DNA of 64,000 bases from Bacillota bacterium. GTDB lineage: Bacteria; Bacillota; Clostridia; Christensenellales; Aristaeellaceae. Each line of letters begins with the position of its first letter. Positions within the stretch are counted from its first letter, which is position 1. The DNA lies in assembly GCA_023413135.1 (NCBI GenBank), contig JAEZQK010000032.1, positions 1 through 64,000 on the forward strand, written 5' to 3'. The position numbers were made by a program, and so were the translations under genes. Shown one piece after another: positions 9,362 through 16,974 of the stretch. The notes beneath the pieces were generated by a model. The model was not told where the DNA came from. It worked only from the letters and a program-made list of their open reading frames with translations, and ran no database searches.

Positions 9362-11143
9362 TTATCGGTTCCCGGCGTTCAGCGCCTCAATTTCCGCCAC
9401 GCGTTTGGGCGGGGCGCAGGAGGCGCAGGCATCCAGCTTGATATAGGGATCGTTCTCCAATTCGCCGTAGGTAAAGCCGGTGAGCGGCAGGTATCTGTCC
9501 TTTACGCTTTTGCAATAGGCATCACTGTGATAATATTGGCCGCCGTCGGGATTGTAGTACAAGGGGAAAGCATCCTCGGGGATAGGAATGCTGCGGCCCA
9601 CATCGTCCCAGATGAAGACGCGGGTGTTCAGCTTCAGGTTGTCCCAAAGCCAGCGCATATTGATGCCCTCGGGGCTCAGCTTCTGCTGCACCCGGATGCA
9701 GCCGTGGCTGGCTTTCTGCCCCAGCACACGCTCGAAAGGCCCGTAATCCCGCACGTTGTCATCGCTTTTGAAGCAGGGAACCTCGTGGACCAGGATGCCG
9801 CCGTTGATGCGCAGCGCCAGGTCGCACCACATGTTGCCGGACCAGAATCCGCCCGTCCTGCTTACGATCATGAACTCCCCGGCAGGGGTTTCATTATAGG
9901 GCTGCTTGTTGTTGACAAGGCCTGTGGAGATCAAAAGCTCGGTGATGATCTTACCTTCCTGGAACACGTACATCCGCTGGGTAAGCTTATCCAGAAGCAG
10001 GCCGAATTTTTCGTGGGGCTGCTTTGTTTCCAGCCTGGAGGTCTCGATGTAGCCTGAAAAGAATCCGGCCCAGTTTTTCACCTTGCTGGAATGGATGGAA
10101 CTGGAGTAGGCCTCCACCAGCGTCCAGCCGTTGTCCAGCGTTTCGATGATATGCAGCCCTTGGGAATCGCAGGTCACTTCGCCTACCGCCTGGGAGTCCT
10201 TGTTGGGCTCGGCATACACTTTGACCACCTGCCGCTGTTCGCCCTTGACCACCGTCATGGGCTGCATCATGGCTTCCCAGATGGCGGCCTCGTCCATAAC
10301 GCCCATGGGCAAGGTAAAGAAGCAGGACTCGTGACTGCAGGTGTAGCTGCTGAAATCGGCAGGGGAGTTCATCTTTTCGCCGGAATTATTCTCTACAACG
10401 GAGATGATCTCCGTGTTGACCGGGGCCGAGTCAGGGTTCGCGCTTGAGTCTGAGTCCGAGTCCGGTGCCGGGACCGGAGATGTGGACGGATCCTCAACTG
10501 TAATGGTGAGCTGCTCTCCGTTGGAGGAAAAGCCTGTGTTATCCGTAAGGTTCAGGCTGATATTTTGGTTGCCGGGGGGAAGAGGCTGCCCGTCGACCGT
10601 GCCATCCCAGGGGATCTCATGGGCTCCGGCGGGCAAAAGCGCTTCGTATAAAACGATATCGCCGGAATCCTTGTCAAGCTTCAGGGTCAGCGTGGCTTGA
10701 AGGTTCGTCTCCACCTTAAGGTGCCATTCTTGCCCCGGAACAATGTGTGTGTCGCTGGGGAAGGCGGACAGGATGACGGGGCTTTCATCCCCGATATTGA
10801 CTTGCGCAGACGCTTCGGCCGTTCCCTGTACCACCTGAAGAACATAGCTGCCTAAGGGAAGCGGTGCGCCGGATACCTTTCCATCCCAAATCAGGTTGTT
10901 TCGCCCGGCCTTGGCGGAAAAATCCTCCGCGAGGACATCAAGTGTGGCACCGGACGCATCCTTTACGAGGATATCGGCATCCCCCGCCAGGGAAACGGAA
11001 AAACTCAGGCGGATGGCCTTACCGGGCCGGATGGTATCAGGCGGGTCGATCCATTCCAAAGTGCCTTCACCCAGCGCCACCATAGTGACACATACAAATA
11101 ACAAAAAAACCAGGCCGCATATCACGGAACGAAACCTGAGCAT
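9362..11143 (-). CDS. Secreted L,D-transpeptidase (YkuD) with FlgD-like Ig repeats and C-terminal Cys cluster
   Basis: Predicted to form 3-3 peptidoglycan cross-links or anchor proteins outside the membrane. There is a signal peptide at 1-25. Two FlgD-type Ig-like modules (about 28-115 and 122-216) each end with an NLIWDGKVSGAPLP-like or EIPWDGTVDGQPLP-like strand. An Asp/Ser-rich linker (219-245) comes next, then an SH3-like segment (about 300-370). The YkuD domain spans about 375-515, with His453 and nucleophile Cys482 in SHGCIRV. The tail 530-580 holds His539, Cys544, Cys573 and Cys576 (YYHSDAYC...CASC), a possible small metal-binding module. The length of 593 aa is well above minimal YkuD proteins. 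ATG 11143 starts MLRFRSVICG. The gene converges on the LCP gene, another wall-active protein. Confidence 0.93.
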   Translation of the reverse strand: MLRFRSVICGLVFLLFVCVTMVALGEGTLEWIDPPDTIRPGKAIRLSFSVSLAGDADILVKDASGATLDVLAEDFSAKAGRNNLIWDGKVSGAPLPLGSYVLQVVQGTAEASAQVNIGDESPVILSAFPSDTHIVPGQEWHLKVETNLQATLTLKLDKDSGDIVLYEALLPAGAHEIPWDGTVDGQPLPPGNQNISLNLTDNTGFSSNGEQLTITVEDPSTSPVPAPDSDSDSSANPDSAPVNTEIISVVENNSGEKMNSPADFSSYTCSHESCFFTLPMGVMDEAAIWEAMMQPMTVVKGEQRQVVKVYAEPNKDSQAVGEVTCDSQGLHIIETLDNGWTLVEAYSSSIHSSKVKNWAGFFSGYIETSRLETKQPHEKFGLLLDKLTQRMYVFQEGKIITELLISTGLVNNKQPYNETPAGEFMIVSRTGGFWSGNMWCDLALRINGGILVHEVPCFKSDDNVRDYGPFERVLGQKASHGCIRVQQKLSPEGINMRWLWDNLKLNTRVFIWDDVGRSIPIPEDAFPLYYNPDGGQYYHSDAYCKSVKDRYLPLTGFTYGELENDPYIKLDACASCAPPKRVAEIEALNAGNR

Positions 11144-11274
11144 GAAAGCACCCCTTCCAGGAAAAAGACATAACTGTTATTATCATACAAAAAATAAGCG
11201 GCGTTTGCAACCCGGTACGCTTTTTGTATCCGCTTTCTGATGAATTGTTACACACATACGCGAATTTCCAGGAA

Positions 11275-11303
11275 TTGCGCGAGGGGTCGTCCCATGGTAC
11301 AAT
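11275..11303 (+). promoter_or_regulatory. Sigma-A type promoter for the nuclease-like/SNF2 pair
   Basis: TTGCGC (11275-11280), an exact 17-bp spacer and TACAAT (11298-11303), about 27 bp before the start codon at 11331. Confidence 0.8.
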
Positions 11304-11330
11304 ACATCCATGATGCAGGGGAGGGAAATC

Positions 11331-11699
11331 ATGCAGGACAGCCTTACACAAATCACACAGGCACTTGTGCGGCTGCGCGCACCCTTTTGCCAGGGTGAGT
11401 ATGACCTGCATGCGCTGGTGGCCAGTGCTTTACTGGAGGCGGATATCCCTTTCCTTCATGAGGAGCGGCTGGGGCCGCGGTGCCGCATCGACTTTTTGGC
11501 AGGCACGGTGGGTATTGAGGTGAAAAAAGGAAAACCGGAGCGCAGGCAGCTTTTGCGTCAGTTGGAAAGGTATGCTTTAAGTCCGCGCGTTGAGGCGTTG
11601 GTGGTTCTGGTGGAGCGTAAAGCGAACCTGCCGGGAGAAATCCTTCAAAAGCCCTGCGTTACTTTATCCATGAACCGTTTGTGGGGGATCGCGCTTTGA
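11331..11699 (+). CDS. PD-(D/E)XK nuclease-like small protein, coupled to SNF2 helicase
   Basis: A 122-aa protein of unassigned family. The segment RCRIDFLAGTVGIEVKKGK has the Asp ... Glu-x-Lys spacing of a PD-(D/E)XK nuclease core (beta-hairpin with Asp, then EVKK), followed by an amphipathic helix RRQLLRQLERYA and a beta strand EALVVLVER. The order strand-D-strand-ExK-helix-strand fits the fold, but I recognise no named family and catalysis is unproven. ATG 11331 was chosen over an in-frame ATG at 11310 because GGGGAGGG lies just upstream. The stop codon overlaps the likely TTG start of the SNF2 gene, so the two are translationally coupled and probably work together on DNA. Confidence 0.7.
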   Translation: MQDSLTQITQALVRLRAPFCQGEYDLHALVASALLEADIPFLHEERLGPRCRIDFLAGTVGIEVKKGKPERRQLLRQLERYALSPRVEALVVLVERKANLPGEILQKPCVTLSMNRLWGIAL

Positions 11700-13456
11700 T
11701 TCAGCAGGAAGATAACCGCATAGCGCCCGATATGCAGGCACAGTTGCCTGCTTATTTGCGCTCTGCTGACCAGGATGGCCACATGTACGGCACCCTTTCT
11801 TACAATAAGCGGGCCCGCTGCTGGGTGATCAAGGGGGAGCCCTGTGTGACGGAGCTGGCCAAGAGGCTGTTCCCCGGCAGCGCGGGCCATGGCCGGGGAG
11901 AAGCAAGGTTCACCGCCCATCGGCGTATTGTGGGGGACTTGCACTGGCTGATGCTGCGATACCCCCTTCAAGTCAAGGCGCAGGATGAAAAGCGTTGGCA
12001 GGAGGCGCTGGAGGAAGCCCGTGTTTATGCGCTGCGCCGGGAGGCAGCAAGGCTTTTGCCCGAAAGTGTCCAGCCGCCGGAAGGAGCCTTCGAAGGCGAG
12101 CTGCGCCCCTTTCAGCAGCGGGGCTTGGCCTATCTTACGCAGAATGACAGGGCTTTGCTGGCAGACGAGATGGGCCTTGGCAAAACGGTGCAGGCGCTGG
12201 CTTGGCTTTCAACCACGAGGGCATATCCTGCCCTTGTCATTCCGCCAGCCCATTTAATACGCAACTGGGAAGCGGAGACAGGCCGCTTCCTGCGCGTGGA
12301 TGGTAAAAAGCCCACGGTGCATATCATCAAGGGCTTGAAACCCTATCCGCTGCCAACCGCAGATATTTACCTGATGCATTACCTTTTGCTCAGGGGCTGG
12401 AAAAAGGAATTGCCCGAAATGGGCTTTGCGGCGGTGATCTTTGACGAGATCCAGGAATTGCGCCACGCCGGCACGGAAAAGTATTCTGCGGCAAGCCTTT
12501 TATCCACCGCCGTAGACAGGGTGATAGGTCTTAGCGGCACGCCCATTTACAACAAGGGCGGCGAAATTTGGAACGTGGTGAACATCCTGGACTTTCATTT
12601 TCTGGGGGACTGGGAGAGTTTCTCCAGAGAGTGGTGCTACGGATACGGCAACGCCGTGGTAGTCAAGCCGGAACTGCTGGGGGAGCATTTGCGCCGGGAA
12701 GGCCTGATGCTGCGCCGCACCAAGCGGGAAGTATTGCCGGAGCTGCCGCCCAAGCGGCGGCTGGTGCAGGAGATCGACGCCGACGATCAAGTGTACCGTA
12801 CGCTCATGCAGCCTGTATTGGAAAAGCTGCTCCACTGGAGACAGGATGAGAGTTTGACTGCCTCCCAGCGGGCCATATTGGAGGAGCAGATCTCCCAGGA
12901 GGAACGTCAGGCCACGGGTCTGGCCAAAGCACCCTATGTATGCCAGTTTGTCAAAGCGCTGCTGGAAGCCGGGGAAAAGGTGCTGCTCTTTGCCCACCAC
13001 CATAAGGTGATGGACAATTACAAAAAGGAACTGAAGGCTTTTGCTCCGGCCTTTATCACGGGCCGGGAAACAGGGGCACAAAAGGACGAGGCTGTGCGGC
13101 GGTTCATGGAGGGGAAAACAGACCTGTGCTGCATCTCACTTCGGGCGGCCTCCGGGCTGAACCTGCAAAGGGCCGGGTGTGTGGTGTTCGGGGAGCTGGA
13201 TTGGTCCCCTGCGGTCCATAGCCAGGCGGAGGACCGGGCACACCGCATGGGGCAGGAGGATTCCCTTTTGTGCTATTATCTGGTAAGCCCGGGCGGCAGC
13301 GATATGGATATGCAGGAAGCGCTGGGCCTGAAGGTGAGCCAGTTTGTGGGGCTGATGGGGGATACGCCGCCTACCCCGGAGGAAGCGGCCCTTGGCGCCA
13401 GCATGGCCCGGTACCATGTGCAGCATCTTTCGGAGCGGTTTTCCGAATGTGAATGA
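11696..13456 (+). CDS. SNF2-family DNA helicase/translocase
   Basis: A superfamily 2 ATPase that moves along duplex DNA. Counting from TTG 11696 it has 586 aa. An uncharacterised N-terminal region of about 120 aa (GTLSYNKRARCWVI...) precedes the motor. Motifs are DEMGLGKT (Walker A), DEIQ (Walker B, in place of the commoner DEAH), SGTPI (motif III), and QAEDRAHRMGQ (motif VI). A GTG at 11681 is in frame but has no ribosome site. The TTG at 11696 has GGGGGA 7 bp upstream and overlaps the previous stop (TTGA), so I prefer it. There is no methyltransferase or other known defence partner nearby. The pairing with a PD-(D/E)XK-like protein suggests a DNA repair or defence role, which is inference only. 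Confidence 0.9.
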   Translation: MIQQEDNRIAPDMQAQLPAYLRSADQDGHMYGTLSYNKRARCWVIKGEPCVTELAKRLFPGSAGHGRGEARFTAHRRIVGDLHWLMLRYPLQVKAQDEKRWQEALEEARVYALRREAARLLPESVQPPEGAFEGELRPFQQRGLAYLTQNDRALLADEMGLGKTVQALAWLSTTRAYPALVIPPAHLIRNWEAETGRFLRVDGKKPTVHIIKGLKPYPLPTADIYLMHYLLLRGWKKELPEMGFAAVIFDEIQELRHAGTEKYSAASLLSTAVDRVIGLSGTPIYNKGGEIWNVVNILDFHFLGDWESFSREWCYGYGNAVVVKPELLGEHLRREGLMLRRTKREVLPELPPKRRLVQEIDADDQVYRTLMQPVLEKLLHWRQDESLTASQRAILEEQISQEERQATGLAKAPYVCQFVKALLEAGEKVLLFAHHHKVMDNYKKELKAFAPAFITGRETGAQKDEAVRRFMEGKTDLCCISLRAASGLNLQRAGCVVFGELDWSPAVHSQAEDRAHRMGQEDSLLCYYLVSPGGSDMDMQEALGLKVSQFVGLMGDTPPTPEEAALGASMARYHVQHLSERFSECE

Positions 13457-13487
13457 GCAGAAACATTAAGATGATGGGGATGTTTGT

Positions 13488-14636
13488 ATGGCAGTATTCT
13501 TTTTGTGCATGATTTACCTGGCCTTCATCAGCCTGGGCCTGCCCGACTCCATGCTGGGGGCGGCCTGGCCCGCCATGCGCGGAGTTTGGGGCGCGCCTCT
13601 TGGCCAGGCCGGCAGCATCAGCCTGGTGGTGGCGGGGGGCACGGTGGTATCCAGCCTTATGAGCAGCAGGGTGATCAGGCGGTTTGGCACGGGGCGGGTC
13701 ACGCTTGTCAGCGTATTGATGACGGCCTGCGCACTGTTGGGTATCTCTTTTGCCCCCGGCGCATGGTGGCTATATTTGATGGCGGTGCCGCTGGGGCTTG
13801 GCGCAGGAGCCGTGGACGCGGGGCTGAACGGCTATGTGGCAAAAAACTACAAGGCGCGGCACATGAACTGGCTGCATTGCTTCTGGGGCATCGGGGCTAC
13901 CCTGGGCCCTGTGATCATGGGTTCCTTCGTCGCACGCAACAATTTCTGGCAGGGCGGCTACCGCGCGGTATCCGCCATACAGTACGGGCTTGTCCTGCTG
14001 CTCCTCTTTTCTTTGCCTTTATGGCGCAGGGAGGAAAAACTGCAATCCGATGCACAAAGCAAAGGGCGGGGCAGTATATTAAAGCTGCCCGGCGTTAAGT
14101 GGACACTTGCGTCCTTTTTTGTGTATTGCAGCCTGGAGATTTCCGCCGGTCTGTGGTGCGCCAGCTTTCTGGTGGAACTGAAAGGATTGCTGCCTGCCCG
14201 GGCGGCCTGGTGGGCCAGCCTGTTCTACGCAGGCATTACGGCGGGGCGCTTTCTTTCGGGATTTTTGACATTTAAAACGACGGGCAAGCAATTGATCCGT
14301 TTGGGGCTTTTGCTCATCCTTCCGGGTGCGGGCCTGCTTTTGCTGCCGGGGGAAGCGGCTGCCTTCGGCATGGCGCTTATGGGTATTGGCTGTGCTCCCA
14401 TTTTTCCCGCGCTGCTCCATGAGACGCCCTCACGCTTTGGTGAGCAGCATGCCCAGGAATTGGTGGGCATTCAAATGGCATCCGCTTATATCGGTAGCAC
14501 GCTGATGCCTGTGACGTTAGGGCAAATTATCAACCTGGCGGGCATTGGCATCTATCCCTGGTTCCTTCTGGGAGCGGGACTCTTGATGGCGTTTTGTACC
14601 GAACGCATAAACGGTATCATCAAAAAGAGGGTATAA
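13488..14636 (+). CDS. Major facilitator superfamily transporter
   Basis: A 382-aa inner-membrane carrier with about twelve hydrophobic helices and the usual long central loop (about 180-200: LWRREEKLQSDAQSKGRG). The segment SRVIRRFGTGRV after TM2 corresponds to the MFS motif A region. NWLHCFWGIGATLGPVIMGSF resembles sugar/fucose-permease-like or YfkF-type carriers, but no substrate can be named. The ATG at 13488 is preceded by GATGGGGAT. It lies 31 bp after the SNF2 gene on the same strand and may be cotranscribed with it. It is followed by a repeat element that separates it from the convergent LysM gene. Confidence 0.88.
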   Translation: MAVFFLCMIYLAFISLGLPDSMLGAAWPAMRGVWGAPLGQAGSISLVVAGGTVVSSLMSSRVIRRFGTGRVTLVSVLMTACALLGISFAPGAWWLYLMAVPLGLGAGAVDAGLNGYVAKNYKARHMNWLHCFWGIGATLGPVIMGSFVARNNFWQGGYRAVSAIQYGLVLLLLFSLPLWRREEKLQSDAQSKGRGSILKLPGVKWTLASFFVYCSLEISAGLWCASFLVELKGLLPARAAWWASLFYAGITAGRFLSGFLTFKTTGKQLIRLGLLLILPGAGLLLLPGEAAAFGMALMGIGCAPIFPALLHETPSRFGEQHAQELVGIQMASAYIGSTLMPVTLGQIINLAGIGIYPWFLLGAGLLMAFCTERINGIIKKRV

Positions 14637-14936
14637 TATGAGCGGCCATGGAATCTCATGGCCGCTTCAGACTGTAGACATATTTCCCAGGAGGTATCGG
14701 AGGGCCGAGGCCCTCCGATTGAGAATCCGAAATCAGCGACATGTGCGGTGATTTCGGAAGGAATTTCGAAGAAATTCCTACCTTGCCCGAGCAAACGGCC
14801 GCAAAAACCGCAGGTTTTTGCAGTGCAGCGAGGGAAAAAATCGACAAAATGGCAAAGCCACTTTGTCGACACGCTGGAGCGGCCATGAAATCTCATGGCC
14901 GCTTTGCATAATATGTTTGGCAGGTCTTGATGTATT
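14637..14936. repeat. Composite palindromic repeat element between convergent MFS and LysM genes
   Basis: This 300-bp gap contains no gene. Two near-identical 27-bp palindromes (arms AGCGGCCATG / CATGGCCGCT) lie at 14641-14667 and 14878-14904, bracketing the element. Between them is a three-hairpin module: 14696-14719, stem ATCGGAGGGCC; 14727-14757, stem CCGAAATCA; 14759-14779, stem AGGAATTTC. An inverted repeat GCAAAAACC/GGTTTTTGC follows at about 14802-14822, and then a hairpin at 14841-14869 (TCGACAAAATGGC paired with GCCACTTTGTCGA). The three-hairpin module recurs at 26060-26143, partly at 37508-37531, and the last hairpin recurs at 37750-37774. The outer palindromes could also terminate the two flanking genes. 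Confidence 0.85.
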
Positions 14937-15686
14937 TTAATTGGGGAGGTTGATGCATACGCAGGGCAGGAAATCCGACGGAGCCAGGCAGGGGTTGGCG
15001 CGCAGAAGCGAGGCGACGGAAACGTTGAACTTTGCCGCAACCGTTTCCAAAGTGTCGTGTTCCTTGAGGATGTAGGAGGCGGGCAGCGGGCAGGGCTGGT
15101 TTACATCCGGTACGCAGATCACCTGTCCGGGTACCAGGTTTTCCAGGTCCACGTTGGGGTTGGCTACTTCCAATGTATGGCGGTTCAGCCCGGCGTTCAA
15201 TTGAAAATCGCTTATCGTTTGCCCTGGCTGTACAGTTCTGCGCTGCTCCAGGGGACAAGCAAAAACGGGCGGTTCTACCGAGGGCGCCGTCTCGCCGGTT
15301 TCTCCGCCGACTTCGCCGGGCGTCACTATTTCCGGGGGATATTCCACCTGTTTGGGCGGCTGAACGACTTGGGGTAATTGCTGGGCGTCTTCCACTTTCT
15401 TGGGCGGCTGGACGACTTGGGGTAATTGCTGGGCGCCTTCCACTTGCTTGGGCAGTGTTGCAATTGGCGGCTCCTGGGCGGGCTGCTGTGCGCCTTCCAC
15501 CATGGGGATGCACAGCACATCGCCTACCATCAGTCTGGCAGGGTTGATAGTGGGGTTGGCTGCCATCAGATCACGGAGGGCCACCCCCAGGCGTTTGCTG
15601 ATCAGATAATAGCTGTCGCCACGCTTCACGGTGTATTCATAGGCGCATGCCTGCGTGGGTGCCGTGGGACCGGTACTCAGATTCAT
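14937..15686 (-). CDS. Triple-LysM protein with repetitive Pro/Gln linker
   Basis: A 249-aa protein with three LysM peptidoglycan/chitin-binding modules: about 14-60 (YTVKRGDSYYLISKRLGV), about 152-196 (RTVQPGQTISDFQLNAGL) and about 203-248 (YILKEHDTLETVAAKFNV). A linker of about 80 residues contains near-identical repeats (AQQLPQVVQPPKKVED, AQQLPQVVQPPKQVEY). Each module starts with a Cys-Pro or Cys-Ala pair. No signal peptide is visible at the chosen ATG (15686, AAAGGAGT upstream). In Clostridia such leaderless LysM proteins are often spore-coat or mother-cell proteins (SafA-like), but that role is inferred. It is divergent from the broken glycosidase gene. Confidence 0.85.
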   Translation of the reverse strand: MNLSTGPTAPTQACAYEYTVKRGDSYYLISKRLGVALRDLMAANPTINPARLMVGDVLCIPMVEGAQQPAQEPPIATLPKQVEGAQQLPQVVQPPKKVEDAQQLPQVVQPPKQVEYPPEIVTPGEVGGETGETAPSVEPPVFACPLEQRRTVQPGQTISDFQLNAGLNRHTLEVANPNVDLENLVPGQVICVPDVNQPCPLPASYILKEHDTLETVAAKFNVSVASLLRANPCLAPSDFLPCVCINLPN

Positions 15687-15803
15687 ACATATACTCCTTT
15701 CCAGAATTCTGCTTTATCTTATGCGCCTTGGAAAAATCGGTGCCGGCAAAACGTTGGATAAAGGGAAACCAAATGGATGGAAATATACCTCGGAGCTATT
15801 TGT

Positions 15804-16826
15804 ATGAAAAGAAATAAAGTGATTTCCATTTTGCTGTCGGTTTGCCTGCCGGTATTCACATTTGGCGCTGCTATGGCCGATCAAACTCTAAAACCTGATG
15901 GAGCGCCTAAACCCACTCCGACGTCCATACCCACGCTGGCGCCCTCCCAGGACGTATGGCCAGCCTTGCCGCCCTTAACGCCAGCAGGTTATCTTTCACC
16001 GGAAGCCGGGGTTGAGGAATTCGTGCACGCTGATGTGGAAAAAGGGCTGTGGATATATATTTCGGATGGGCTGCGTGTTCAGATACAGCGCTTTACCGAC
16101 CCCAATATGCCCCTGATCTGGTATGAAGCCAATATCCGCACCAAGGGGGATGAAGTGCTTCGCAGCGTTCCAGCAAATCCGAAAAGACCTGCCGGCACGA
16201 TGAACAGGCCAGAGACCATCGCCAGGTCCAACCAGCTCGTATTTGCCGTGAATGATGACCAATTTGTACAGCGCAAAACCGATGAAACAGTTGTGGGCGT
16301 CATTGTGCGGGGCGGGAAGATCTACAACAAGACAACGCTTCGCAGTGGCAGCAACGGTTTTCCCACCCTGGAAACCATGGCATTGTTTCCCGATGGCAAT
16401 TTACGGGTATATCAAAGTAGGGAGCATACATCCCAGGAATATATCGATATGGGAGCCACGGATGTGTTTTCTTTCGATCCCATCCTCATTCGGGACGGCA
16501 TTGTGAATGAAAAGCTCAGCGGGCTGTATGTAAACAGCATGCAGCCAAGGTGCGGCTTTGGCATGGTGGAACCGTACCACTATGTCTGTGTGGTTGCGTA
16601 GGGCCGCCATAAGGGGACGGACGGAACGAATTTTTTGTGGCTGGCCAACCGGCTGCGCATGCTGGGGGCAACCCAGGCGCTTAACCTGGACGGAGGCAAT
16701 ACCGCGGCGATTGTGTTTATGGGGGAAAAGCTGAACGCCAACAACAACACGGGGCCGGATGCCAATGTACGCAGCATCAGCGGAATGATCGCCATCGGCG
16801 TTTCCGTATTGGTACCTGAAAAGTAA
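15804..16826 (+). pseudogene. Phosphodiester glycosidase (NAGPA-domain) gene interrupted by an in-frame TAG
   Basis: The open frame from ATG 15804 (signal peptide MKRNKVISILLSVCLPVFTF, then a Pro/Thr linker) ends at a TAG at 16599-16601. The same frame then continues uninterrupted to 16826. The joined product of about 340 residues has the NAGPA layout: VFAVNDDQF, then YHYVCVVA-stop-GRHKGTDG, then LRMLGATQALNLDGGNTAAIVF. The stop falls where the family has the Asp of its (V/D)DGR motif. TAG is an ordinary stop elsewhere in the window, so recoding is unlikely. A recent nonsense mutation or a base-call error explains it best. The ATG has GGAG 8 bp upstream. If intact it would be a secreted envelope enzyme. 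Confidence 0.85.
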
Positions 16827-16876
16827 GCAAATCTCCTGATTTCACAAAAAAAGGGATGTATCCTTAAATGGCAGGG

Positions 16877-16905
16877 TTGCGTGTAACGTCTTCCTGTGCT
16901 ACACT
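16877..16905 (+). promoter_or_regulatory. Sigma-A type promoter for tig
   Basis: TTGCGT (16877-16882), an exact 17-bp spacer and TACACT (16900-16905), 70 bp before the tig start. Confidence 0.75.
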
Positions 16906-16974
16906 ACTGGGTGCCCTCCCCTAATGAGGGCAGGGCCATGCTGCGCCCATGAATTGGCAGGAGGATGTTTTTTC

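Noticed and set aside
16599..16601. TAG read as an amino acid (recoding)
   Set aside because: TAG ends other genes in the window such as lon, and no suppressor tRNA is seen. Mutation or base error is simpler.
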